Assembly (NCBI GenBank): GCA_947461205.1
Contig: CANHJG010000012.1
Span: forward strand, 1 to 61,376
Length of the DNA: 61,376 nt
Direction: 5' to 3'
Source: Opitutia bacterium
Lineage (GTDB): Bacteria > Verrucomicrobiota > Verrucomicrobiia > Opitutales > Opitutaceae
Positions 28,065 to 40,099 of this stretch are shown in pieces. Position 1 is the stretch's first letter. Every line of letters begins with the position of its first letter. The notes under the pieces are model-generated. The model did no database searches, had not been told where the DNA came from, and saw nothing but the letters and a program-made list of their open reading frames with translations. Both the position numbers and the translations under genes were made by a program.

Positions 28065-28068
<4 letters not shown>
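26677..28068 (-). CDS. Exported trypsin-like/PDZ protein, catalytic triad unclear
   Basis: 463 residues from ATG 28068, with a signal peptide (MKLRLRLIAALLLAPAALRA). The N-terminal half resembles a trypsin-like fold (GTVIDSDGTIILPAGSI) but I cannot find the GNSGGP active-site motif: the matching place reads AGPGLPVFNRDGALVGIAA, so the serine is replaced and the domain is probably inactive. Two PDZ-like domains follow (about 270-370, with AGLRDRDIILALDGKPL; and about 385-460, with AGLRQEDWIKEIDGAEA). It overlaps the stop of the active protease gene by 4 bp, which points to a paired function, for example a regulatory or substrate-binding partner in the periplasm. Confidence 0.82.
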
Positions 28069-29420
<1,352 letters not shown>

Positions 29421-29438
29421 AGTGGCGGGTTTTACACG

Positions 29439-32018
<2,580 letters not shown>

Positions 32019-32023
32019 GTTAC

Positions 32024-32065
32024 GTGAATATCTTCACTTGCATTGAATGGGGTATATACCCCATT
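32024..32065. promoter_or_regulatory. Two palindromes before the exopolysaccharide genes, candidate operator
   Basis: A perfect 20-bp palindrome at 32046-32065 (AATGGGGTATATACCCCATT) lies 43 bp before the ATG of the FecR-domain gene. An imperfect inverted repeat GTGAA-N4-TTCAC at 32024-32037 lies just upstream. There is no T-run after either, so a terminator for leuS is unlikely. The symmetry and location fit binding sites of dimeric transcription factors. Which protein binds is unknown. Confidence 0.55.
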
Positions 32066-32108
32066 TCATACGGAGCCACTCAGGCCCTGCACCCAATCCT
32101 CACGCGTC

Positions 32109-33116
32109 ATGAACACCCCTTGCTTCTCGCCGGTTCACCGCCTCTCGGCAGTCGCCGCCGCTTTCGTGGTCACATGGGTGTTCGTGCCGTTATCTGCGCA
32201 CGGCCAGGGCAAGAAGAAGAACCCGACCAGCAAGCTCTACATCTCTGACGTCGCCGGAGAAGCCCAGATTGATATCGGCGACAGTATCCAAGACCTAGCG
32301 AAGAAGTCGGTGTATGACGCCCAAGGCACCGTCATCGAAGTCAAAAAAGCGGACAAGGCCGAAGACAAAAACAAGATTTTTTCAACGCTGGTCTATTCGA
32401 ACGGAACCGGGGCCTACTTCGACCAAAACACCCGGGTTGAAATGAAGAAGTTTGTGCAGGAGCCGTTCACCCCCAACCGGGCTGATATGGACACTGAACC
32501 TTCCATCTCCCAGACGCAGGCGTTCGTCGCCCGCGGGGCGGTCGGACTTTGCAACAGCAAACAGGTCGCGGGCAGCACGATGAACTACGGCACGGCGCAT
32601 GGCTCGGTGGCGATCCGCGGCAGAAAGGTGGTGATCGAGGCCCACGACAACGAGACGACCATTTCCATGTTGGAGGGCGACAGCACCGTGCGGGCGGGGG
32701 CACTCGATCTGGGTGGCCAGACCCTCAAGACCGGCCAGCAAGCCATCATTCGTCCCGGCCGCGCGGGCGGCCCGAACCAGATGTTGATTCAAAATATCCC
32801 CGCCAGCCAACTGGCTTCGCTCGACGACAAAGTAGCCCAAGCCTGCATGGCGAAAAAGACCGTCTATTTCGAAGTGCGGGAGAAACAGAGCCTCGCGCTC
32901 GAAGGCGCCACCGCTACTCAGCCCCCCGGAGGAGCCTCCGCCACGTCAGGGGATGGCTCCTTGGTCACGGCGTTCGACGGCAACACCGCGACGAACCTCC
33001 GTCGCAGAGGTGCCGGAGAAATCGTGGCCATTCCGATCCTGCCCACCCCGCTGCCCGTCCAGTTTACCGTCAGTCCGGCCACACTGCTGTCCGCGGGCCG
33101 CCCGGGTGGCGAGTAA
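32109..33116 (+). CDS. Exported FecR-domain protein
   Basis: 335 residues from ATG 32109. A signal peptide (HRLSAVAAAFVVTWVFVPLS) is followed by a Lys-rich segment. The central part is a FecR-type beta domain: FSTLVYSNGTGAYFDQNTRV, then TAHGSVAIRGRKVVIEA, SMLEGDSTVRAGAL and LKTGQQAIIRPG. The C-terminal 60 residues are low complexity (GATATQPPGGASATSGDGSL). FecR domains in exported proteins without a partner sigma factor are often found at polysaccharide loci, where they may act as surface or periplasmic scaffolds. It is the first gene of a four-gene run with the barrel, Wza-like and Wzc-like genes. Confidence 0.82.
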   Translation: MNTPCFSPVHRLSAVAAAFVVTWVFVPLSAHGQGKKKNPTSKLYISDVAGEAQIDIGDSIQDLAKKSVYDAQGTVIEVKKADKAEDKNKIFSTLVYSNGTGAYFDQNTRVEMKKFVQEPFTPNRADMDTEPSISQTQAFVARGAVGLCNSKQVAGSTMNYGTAHGSVAIRGRKVVIEAHDNETTISMLEGDSTVRAGALDLGGQTLKTGQQAIIRPGRAGGPNQMLIQNIPASQLASLDDKVAQACMAKKTVYFEVREKQSLALEGATATQPPGGASATSGDGSLVTAFDGNTATNLRRRGAGEIVAIPILPTPLPVQFTVSPATLLSAGRPGGE

Positions 33117-33138
33117 TCGGCACGGCACAACGGGCGAC

Positions 33139-34320
33139 ATGCACGATTGGCAAGAACTTCGCAGAGCGATCGCCGTCCTGCTGGCCATCGGCATCGCCGG
33201 CGCCCCCGTCCGCGCACTCGTCACGCTGAACGACGGTCACGAGCATATCTTTGTCAACGGAACCTTGGGCGTCAGCCGCGACTCGAACATTTTCGCCAAC
33301 AGCGACAACACGGGCGATTTTGTTTACTCCACTGGTGTATCCATCGAGTACACGCGCAGGGTCGGCTGGATCGGGGTCAACGCCAGTGTCGCGGGCAATG
33401 CGTCCCAGTATGGAAAGCTGAAAGAGGAGAACTTCAGCAATCCCTCGTATTCGATGGAGCTGACCAAGCAGAGCGGTCGGACGACCGGATCGTTCACGCT
33501 GAGCGGCGCCCGCGAGAGCCGCGCCGACTCGGCGATCAACGTGCGAAGTTCGTCATGGAACTACAACGCCGGCCTCAATTTCAAATATCCCGTCGTCGAG
33601 CGCGTCACCCTCTCTGGCGCCCTCGGCTACAGCGCCCGGAAATACATCGAGCAGACCCAGCTGGCCAACCTTACGACCTATAGTTCCAGCACGGATCTGT
33701 TTTATCTGCTGAGCAACGAGCGCGACTTGGTCGGCGGCTACCGCTACCGCTACAGCGAATCCTCCCGCAGCACCTCCACCACCGACCAATCCATCAATGG
33801 CGGAATGAGCGGTCGCATCATTCGCGGGATCAACGGTTCCGTGCGCGTCGGCTACCAAATCCGCACTCCGCACGGCGACCCGACGAAACCGGGCCGTTTC
33901 CGCGGTCTCACCGCCAGCGCGGCGACCAGCTATGCCGTCAACCGGAAGATCACGATCAATGGCTCCGTGTCCAAGGACTTTAGCACGACTGCCACGGATG
34001 CCTCAGTCGACACCACCACCGCGAGTATTGAATCGGGTTATACCTACAACCGCCACTGGACGATTTCCGGGGGAGTCGGCTGGGGCGACAGCCGATTTCT
34101 CGGACATCAGGGCCGCATCGTGCTCGCGTCCGGCCCGCCGGTCGTTTTCGGCAAGTCTCGCCACGACAACTACGCCAACTGGAACGCCGGCCTCTCCTAT
34201 TCGCTGAACGAACATTTCAAGGCCGCTGTTACCTGCGGCAACTTCATCAATTGGTCGACCGTACCCTTCGCTGATTTCGTGCGAAATTCGTGGGGGCTCA
34301 ACTTCTCCTCCCGCTGGTGA
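33139..34320 (+). CDS. Putative outer-membrane beta-barrel protein of the exopolysaccharide locus
   Basis: 393 residues from ATG 33139; signal peptide at the start (AIAVLLAIGIAGAPVRA). The mature part is rich in alternating aromatic/polar strands, for example FVYSTGVSIEYTRRVGWIGV, VTLSGALGYSARKYIEQ, LVGGYRYRYSESSRSTS and NWNAGLSYSLNEHFKAAVT. It ends with a Trp (NFSSRW), typical of outer-membrane barrels folded by BamA. It resembles the barrel proteins of EpsL type found with exopolysaccharide export genes. The gene is 22 bp after the FecR gene and 5 bp before the Wza-like gene. The assignment rests on composition and context, not on a named motif. Confidence 0.75.
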   Translation: MHDWQELRRAIAVLLAIGIAGAPVRALVTLNDGHEHIFVNGTLGVSRDSNIFANSDNTGDFVYSTGVSIEYTRRVGWIGVNASVAGNASQYGKLKEENFSNPSYSMELTKQSGRTTGSFTLSGARESRADSAINVRSSSWNYNAGLNFKYPVVERVTLSGALGYSARKYIEQTQLANLTTYSSSTDLFYLLSNERDLVGGYRYRYSESSRSTSTTDQSINGGMSGRIIRGINGSVRVGYQIRTPHGDPTKPGRFRGLTASAATSYAVNRKITINGSVSKDFSTTATDASVDTTTASIESGYTYNRHWTISGGVGWGDSRFLGHQGRIVLASGPPVVFGKSRHDNYANWNAGLSYSLNEHFKAAVTCGNFINWSTVPFADFVRNSWGLNFSSRW

Positions 34321-34325
34321 ACGCC

Positions 34326-34973
34326 ATGACGCCCACGCTCCGCCTGCTGCTACGCACCACCGTCGGCCTGCTCTTGGTCGGGTCTTCTTTGCTGGCGCAA
34401 GGCGCCACCCAGTCACCCGCGCCAGTTCCCGCCGAACCACCCAAGGCGATCACCTATCGCATCGCGTCTGCGGACAAACTCAGCATTTCCATCATCGGCG
34501 AGTCGGACCTAAACGCCGGCAACAAACGCGTCGATGCAAGCGGCAATATCAACCTCGCCCTCGTCAATGATGTCCGCGTCGGCGGGCTCACCGTCGCCGA
34601 GGCACAAGCCGCAGTCGAAAACGCCTACCGGGAGGGTCGCATTCTGCGCCATCCTCAGGTTTCGATCAATATCGAGGAGTATTCGCCCCGCGAAGTCTCC
34701 ATCTCCGGCATGATCAAGATCCCGGGCAAGTATCCGCTGCCGCCCGAGACGGTCCTGACCCTGAAGGATCTCGTCCTGCGGGCCGGCGGATTCACCGATA
34801 CCGCCAACGGCTCCAAGGTCCGGGTAATCCGCACCCATTCTGACGGAACCACCAAGATTTTCATCAAGGACATCGATAGCGTGATCCGCGCCAAAGAAAC
34901 TAAAAACTCCACCGACGGCGCCTTTGTGCTCGAGCCCGGCGACCTCGTCTACGTGACGGAAAAAATCATTTAA
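34326..34973 (+). CDS. Polysaccharide export protein (Wza/GfcE type, short)
   Basis: 215 residues from ATG 34326. The signal peptide (LLLRTTVGLLLVGSSLLAQG) has no lipobox Cys. Then comes a poly_export domain (ITYRIASADKLSISIIGESD to HPQVSINIEEYS) and one SLBB domain (REVSISGMIKIPGKYPLPPE to VLEPGDLVYVTEKII). Full Wza is about 380 residues with a C-terminal amphipathic helix that forms the outer-membrane pore; that helix is absent here, so the neighbouring barrel protein may supply the pore. Gene spacing (5 bp upstream, 13 bp downstream) shows an operon. Confidence 0.9.
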   Translation: MTPTLRLLLRTTVGLLLVGSSLLAQGATQSPAPVPAEPPKAITYRIASADKLSISIIGESDLNAGNKRVDASGNINLALVNDVRVGGLTVAEAQAAVENAYREGRILRHPQVSINIEEYSPREVSISGMIKIPGKYPLPPETVLTLKDLVLRAGGFTDTANGSKVRVIRTHSDGTTKIFIKDIDSVIRAKETKNSTDGAFVLEPGDLVYVTEKII

Positions 34974-34986
34974 CGCGCCCGCTCCG

Positions 34987-37158
34987 ATGGCTGAAGCCTC
35001 CCCAAAAACACCGCCGCCTGCGCCGCAACCGTCCACTGCCCGCGACCACGACGACGTCCTGCAGCGGCGCACGCTGAGGGATTATTATATCATTCTGCGT
35101 GAGCGCCTCTGGATTGCCCTGCCCATCGCCCTCTTGGCTTCCGTCGGCTACGGCTATTGGAAGATGCGGGACACGCCGCTCTACGCGGCGACGGCGACCA
35201 TGCAATTCGAAAAGCCCGACACGGTCCTGTCGACGCAGACCGTCGTCGATACGGCTATCCGCAATGACATGGATATGAACACCGCCATTCAGCAACTCAC
35301 CAGCGGGGTGTTACGCCGGAAAGTGATCGAGTCCTTCACGCCGGATGAACAGCGGATCCTGCAGCGCGCCGCGTTGAAGCGACTCCCCCCGGGGACGTCC
35401 CCCATCTCGTCTGGGCTCAACCTCGGCAACGTTTCGCCGGCGACGATGCGCAACAGTTATCTGATCAGCATCAATGTCACCCACGAAGATCCGGAAGCCG
35501 CCGTGCTGGTCGCGAACCGCTATGTCCGTCAGTTCATGGACTACCTCTTGGACAACGCGGGCGGCAAAAATAGCGCCGCGGTCGAATACCTTGAGCAGCA
35601 GGCCAGCCGGCTGGAAAAGGAATCGGAGGCGGCGGAGCAAAAGCTCCAGCACTACATCCGGAGCAAAGGGATTATCTCCCTCGACAGCTCGAAAGATATC
35701 ATCGGCGAAGCGCTCAAGAAAGTCGGCGGCACTCTGATCCAGGAGCGCCTTCGGCTCCGCGAAGTGGAAAACCAATACAACCAGGTCGAGGCGTTCAAGA
35801 CCGGTAACCGCAACCTTCTGGAAATTTCCTTTATCGCCACCCATGGCGTGGTCCCCGGCCTCAAGAGCCAGCTCAACGGCCTCCAGCAGGAGCAAATTCT
35901 CCTGGCGGACCGCTACCTCGAGCGCCACCCCAAGATGATCGACGCGGCCACGCGGATCGCCAGCACCGCGGATCAACTTGAAAAGGCCAAGGACCTCGCC
36001 ATCGCCGACCTCCGCACCCGCCTCGCCGAAGTGCGCCAAAGCGTCAAAACCTACGAAGAGGAGTATGCCAATCACGAGAAGAAGAACCTGGAACTCGGCG
36101 ATCTGAGCATCGAATACCGCAGCCTCAAGGATCAGTCCGATATCGCGAAAAACAATTACCGCCAGGTGCTCGACCGCCTCAACCAGACCCGTACCACCAA
36201 GAATTTTGACAAGATTCCGCTGCGGCCGCTCGACGACGCCACCCTGCCCGGCGGACCGTTTTCGCCCAACAAAACGGCCCTCACCCGCACCGCGGTGGGC
36301 CTCGGGGTGCTCGTCTTCCTCGGCATCGCCGTGGGCCTCAGTTTTATCGACGACCGCATCAAGAGCGCCTGGGACGTCGAATCCTTCATCGGCGCTAACC
36401 TCCTCGGCATCATTCCCGACCTCGCCAACCTAAAGGACGAGGAGAAATACACGCTGCTCCTCGAAAACAAACAGACGCCCGGCGTGGAAGCATTTCTCAG
36501 CGTCTACAGTTCGATCAAGATCCACTCCAAGCTCGATTTCCCCAAATCGATTCTGATCACCAGCACCATCCCCGGCGAAGGCAAAACCCTGATTTCATGC
36601 AACGTCGCCGGCAGCTTCGCCCGCCACGGCCGACGCACCCTGCTCATCGACTGCGATCTCCGCCGTCCGATGCTGCACCGCCACTTCGCGCAACAGAATA
36701 ATGCCGGCCTCATCCCGTGGTTCGAAGCCGGCGCTTCCCTCGAAGGCGACCTCGCGACCAGTCCAACCCTCGGCGTGATCAAGGTCAGCGAGAATCTCTC
36801 GCTGCTCTGCTCAGGCGGCCGCTCCAAGCGGCCGACCGAGTTCCTGGAGAGTCCTCGCTTCGGGCAACTTCTTGAAAAACTCAAACGGGAATACGAGCTC
36901 GTGATCGTGGACTCGCCGCCGCTCGGCGCCGTCACCGACTCGTTGCTCATCGCCGAGCGGGTCGACGAAGTCATTTACGTGTGCCGCTTCAATCGCGCCT
37001 ATCGCAAACACATCCGCCTTTATATGCGCGCGCTGCGCAACGGCAAAAACGAAGTGCTGGGCGTCGTGCTCAACGGCCTCTCCCCGCGCCGCATCGAATA
37101 TTACTCCAATTATCGCTACTATCGGAGCTACAAGAAATATTACGGCGCCCAGACTTAA
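34987..37158 (+). CDS. Wzc-like polysaccharide co-polymerase and tyrosine autokinase
   Basis: 723 residues. Residues 1-35 are cytoplasmic, the first membrane segment is about 42-58, a long periplasmic part with coiled coils covers about 60-430 (EYLEQQASRLEKESEAAEQK), and the second membrane segment is about 437-455. The C-terminal bacterial tyrosine kinase has Walker A TSTIPGEGKTLIS, Walker A' LIDCDLRRPML and Walker B ELVIVDSPPLGAV. The tail is a tyrosine cluster (IEYYSNYRYYRSYKKYYG) for autophosphorylation. It controls chain length and export of an exopolysaccharide. No glycosyltransferase or Wzy/Wzx gene follows; lpxI is next, so the assembly genes must be elsewhere. Confidence 0.94.
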   Translation: MAEASPKTPPPAPQPSTARDHDDVLQRRTLRDYYIILRERLWIALPIALLASVGYGYWKMRDTPLYAATATMQFEKPDTVLSTQTVVDTAIRNDMDMNTAIQQLTSGVLRRKVIESFTPDEQRILQRAALKRLPPGTSPISSGLNLGNVSPATMRNSYLISINVTHEDPEAAVLVANRYVRQFMDYLLDNAGGKNSAAVEYLEQQASRLEKESEAAEQKLQHYIRSKGIISLDSSKDIIGEALKKVGGTLIQERLRLREVENQYNQVEAFKTGNRNLLEISFIATHGVVPGLKSQLNGLQQEQILLADRYLERHPKMIDAATRIASTADQLEKAKDLAIADLRTRLAEVRQSVKTYEEEYANHEKKNLELGDLSIEYRSLKDQSDIAKNNYRQVLDRLNQTRTTKNFDKIPLRPLDDATLPGGPFSPNKTALTRTAVGLGVLVFLGIAVGLSFIDDRIKSAWDVESFIGANLLGIIPDLANLKDEEKYTLLLENKQTPGVEAFLSVYSSIKIHSKLDFPKSILITSTIPGEGKTLISCNVAGSFARHGRRTLLIDCDLRRPMLHRHFAQQNNAGLIPWFEAGASLEGDLATSPTLGVIKVSENLSLLCSGGRSKRPTEFLESPRFGQLLEKLKREYELVIVDSPPLGAVTDSLLIAERVDEVIYVCRFNRAYRKHIRLYMRALRNGKNEVLGVVLNGLSPRRIEYYSNYRYYRSYKKYYGAQT

Positions 37159-37284
37159 ATCGCCCCGTTACGCTCCCCGGCCACGGCCGCGCCGCCCTGC
37201 GCCGCTTTTTCTGGGCCGGTCGAAGGCGCCGGGCCCACGCCGATTTTTCTTCTCCCTTCGCCTTTCCCCCTTCTCCCTTTCGGT

Positions 37285-38133
37285 GTGCCGCCGCTCTCCG
37301 CTTTTCTCCCTGTCGACTTCGACCCGCGAAAATCCGTCACCCTCATCGCCGGTCAGGGTATTTACCCCCGGCTGATCGCCGCCGCGGTCCGCACCGCCGG
37401 CCTCCGGCTCACCCTGGTCGCCTTCGAAGAGGAAACCCAGCCCGACCTCGTCGCCTCGTTCGCCGAGTCCGACCGCCGCCTGCTCCTCGTCGGCCAACTC
37501 GGCAAGATGCTCAAATGCCTCCGGGAGTTCGACGCCGGCTACGCCATCATGGCCGGCCAGATCACCCCGCGCCGACTGTTCAAAGGGCTCCACCCCGACC
37601 TCAAGGCCGTCCGGATACTCGCCGCTCTGAAACGCCGCAACGCCGAAACAATCTTCGGCGCCATCGCCCGCGAAATCGACGCCCAGGGCGTCACCCTGCT
37701 CGATGCCCGTTCGTTCCTCGACGAGCACCTCGCTGCGCCCGGTTGCATGACCGGAAAAACCTTTCCCATCGAGCGCGACTACCTCGACCACGGCATCCAG
37801 ATCGCCCGCGAATGCGCCCGACTCGACATCGGGCAGGGCTGTGTCGTCCGCCAAGGCACCGTGCTCGCCGTCGAAGCGTTCGAGGGCACCGACGAGATGC
37901 TCCGGCGCGCCGGCGCGTTCAAAACCGACGGGGCCCTTTTCGTCAAAACCGTCAAAGCGAAGCAGGACTGGCGCTTCGATGTTCCCTGCTTCGGCGGGCG
38001 GACGCTGGAGACAATGCGCGAAGCCCATCTCACCGCCGCCGCACTGGAAGCGGGGAAAGTCATCATCCTCGACCGGCCCGCCGTGCTCGAACAGGCCCGT
38101 GCCTGGGGCATCAGCCTGTTTGGCTTCGCCTAG
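37285..38133 (+). CDS. lpxI: UDP-2,3-diacylglucosamine pyrophosphatase LpxI
   Basis: 282 residues from GTG 37285. It is the non-homologous replacement of LpxH that cuts UDP-2,3-diacylglucosamine in lipid A synthesis. Family features: SVTLIAGQGIYPRLIAAAVR, GQLGKMLKCLREFDAGYAIM, AGQITPRRLF, LLDARSFLDEHLAAPG, DIGQGCVVRQGTVLAVEAFE, GTDEMLRRAG and FVKTVKAKQDWRFDVPCFGG. It implies a lipid A-type outer membrane. It is separated from the Wzc-like gene by 126 bp, rich in C/T. No other lipid A gene is in the window. Confidence 0.93.
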   Translation: MPPLSAFLPVDFDPRKSVTLIAGQGIYPRLIAAAVRTAGLRLTLVAFEEETQPDLVASFAESDRRLLLVGQLGKMLKCLREFDAGYAIMAGQITPRRLFKGLHPDLKAVRILAALKRRNAETIFGAIAREIDAQGVTLLDARSFLDEHLAAPGCMTGKTFPIERDYLDHGIQIARECARLDIGQGCVVRQGTVLAVEAFEGTDEMLRRAGAFKTDGALFVKTVKAKQDWRFDVPCFGGRTLETMREAHLTAAALEAGKVIILDRPAVLEQARAWGISLFGFA

Positions 38134-38906
38134 TTTTCCTCCGTCAGGCTAACCCGTTTCCGCCTTTCGGCGTGGCCGCAAACAAAACGTTCCGGGGGGA
38201 GGTCGCCGGAAGGCGCGGCGGCTCCGCGGGGAAACGCGATCGTCGTGATCATGCCGGCCACCCCATGATCGGAGGGTGAATTTTCGGCGCTACTGCCGGT
38301 CGGCTCCTTCGGCGAAAAAAAACCGGCCGCGGGGTCGGTTACGGCGGCTGGATTCTCGCGGTGCTGATTGCACGGGAACCGCTCGAGCGGGCATCGGCCC
38401 GGCCCAATCCTGCGGCGCCCGCGCTGAAGTATGGCCCAAACGCACGCCCCGCGTGGCCACCCAACCGATCCGACCTTGGCGCCGATCACGCTGGAGTTGG
38501 CGTTAACCTACTCAATGTCGACGGCGCGATCCACCCCCAATCGCCCCTAGACGGCCCTGCAACCGAGCGACGCTCCGCGCCGCCGAGCACGCCCGGGCCG
38601 AGGTCGCCGAAGCGCGTCGCGCGCGCCGCGGCATCGGGGTCATCAACAATTTTGGGGCCCATGAAAACAAACGATCTCTCCCCCCGATCCCCGCTGCCAG
38701 CACCCGGACGCGCCCAGGCCCAGCTCCTCGCCCGATGTGAATCCAAGAGCGGGGAGGTGGAGCGAAGCAAAGGCACTCCTGGCACTGCCGAAACCCGCTC
38801 CCACCCCCCACTCCGTCAGGCGACCTACCAAGCCCTCGCGAAGATCACCGCCAATGATGCCACGCCTTGATGCGCGCACGCTTGCCCTCGTTTCGTTCAA
38901 GCCCCG
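38134..38906. other. 773-bp stretch without an intact gene; possible relic
   Basis: No frame gives a convincing gene. Plus-strand frames hold coding-like scraps: a short hydrophobic stretch VGYGGWILAVLIARE (about 38335-38385), a helical piece in another frame (RAAEHARAEVAEARRARRGI, about 38575-38640) and LRQATYQALAKITANDATP* ending at 38870. The order anchor-coiled coil-helix suggests one decayed gene with frameshifts, of unknown family. A hairpin with a T-run on the minus strand lies at 38315-38340 and is listed separately. Confidence 0.35.
38315..38340 (-). terminator. Possible rho-independent terminator, minus strand
   Basis: On the minus strand an 8-bp stem with one A-C mismatch (38333-38340 with 38321-38328, loop of 4) is followed by a run of T (complement of 38315-38322). 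It lies 565 bp after the stop of the minus-strand gene at 38907, so either that transcript has a long tail or something in the gap is transcribed. Confidence 0.5.
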
Positions 38907-39854
38907 CTAGTCCTTGCGGGTCGCGAGCGTCTCGAGCCGCCCGAGGACGCTCGTGCGGGCCGATGCCACCAGCATCCGTTCGGTTTCCGCCACATTGCTC
39001 TCGGTGTCGCCGGAAAAAATCTCCGGGGCCACTTCCGCCCGAAACTGCTCCCACGCGGCGAGGAGGAAATCATGGATCTCGTTTCCCTGGGAGAACTCGA
39101 TGTTGTCCGCCTGGCCGCGGAGTTCGGGAATACCGGTCTCGTAAAGTTTCTTCGTCTGCTCGATGAGCTCGTCAAACTGCACCTGCGCCTCGGCCAGCGG
39201 CAACGAGCTGATCGTGGACACCCATGCGGCGTAGCCGGTCTCCGGCAGACGCGGCAAGGGCCGGGTGTCGAAGCCGTTTTCCTTCAGCATCCGCTGTTGT
39301 TCGCTTGAAATCTTGTTCGCAAACTTGATTTCTGCCTCGACCTTCTGTGCCGCTGTGATCGCCAACAGGAAGGCCTGCACCGCCGCCTGGGAGTACACTT
39401 TTTTGTCGCGCGTATAGCCCGAGCACGCGACGTTGCGCACGTTGCCGAGCGAACGCGTAAACTCGAAAATCATCGCGGCAAAACGGTCCAGACACCGGAC
39501 CCAATCGTCCTTCTGGCTTCGGGCCGCCAGCGCCTGCACATATTCTTCACACTGGTTGCGCAGGACATTTTCGATCTCCTCCTCAATCATTTTCTTGATG
39601 TGCGGCTCGCACCGCTCGATGACCTCCAAGCCGTTGCGCAGGATCCGGACGGTCTCTTGGGCGGTCGCCAGCCTCCTGAAATACTCCTCCTTCGCCCGCC
39701 GACCCATGATGGGTAAAAAGGTCGGCTTGGATGATTGTACCGCCCGCAACTCCGCCTCTTGCTCCGCCCAAACCGGTCGCAATTGCTCCCGGCTCAACCG
39801 CAGATGCGCCTCGCGCACCAGTAGGGTCTTTAATTTTTCATCGAGTTGAGACAT
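38907..39854 (-). CDS. Coiled-coil protein of unknown function
   Basis: 315 residues from ATG 39854; the frame upstream of it is open but unlike protein. There is no signal peptide and no membrane segment, so it is probably cytoplasmic. The chain is mostly helical with charged heptad-like stretches: LLVREAHLRLSREQLRPVWA, EYFRRLATAQETVRILRNGL, CEPHIKKMIEEEIENVLRNQ. A conserved-looking core is FEFTRSLGNVRNVACSGYTR. I recognise no domain or catalytic motif. Neighbours (LpxI upstream on the other strand, NHL protein upstream on the same strand) give no clear clue. Codon use and composition match real genes of this window. Confidence 0.82.
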   Translation of the reverse strand: MSQLDEKLKTLLVREAHLRLSREQLRPVWAEQEAELRAVQSSKPTFLPIMGRRAKEEYFRRLATAQETVRILRNGLEVIERCEPHIKKMIEEEIENVLRNQCEEYVQALAARSQKDDWVRCLDRFAAMIFEFTRSLGNVRNVACSGYTRDKKVYSQAAVQAFLLAITAAQKVEAEIKFANKISSEQQRMLKENGFDTRPLPRLPETGYAAWVSTISSLPLAEAQVQFDELIEQTKKLYETGIPELRGQADNIEFSQGNEIHDFLLAAWEQFRAEVAPEIFSGDTESNVAETERMLVASARTSVLGRLETLATRKD

Positions 39855-40099
39855 GGGAACTGGGTCGCCGCCGGACCGAAGCCCGGAGACCGGGTGACCT
39901 GTTGACGGTGGTTCTCGCAAGCCGGCCCCGCGAACACGAGGGGAACTTACACTTACGCGCCGGCAGCGCACGCCGCTGATCGGCCGTGCGGCCCGGAACC
40001 CGGGAGTCGGCTGCCGCCGGGCGCATCCTCTCCCCGATCCGTGGAGGCCACTGTATCGCGCGCAAAACGACCGCGAGCCGCACCCGGCTCCGGGGGACC

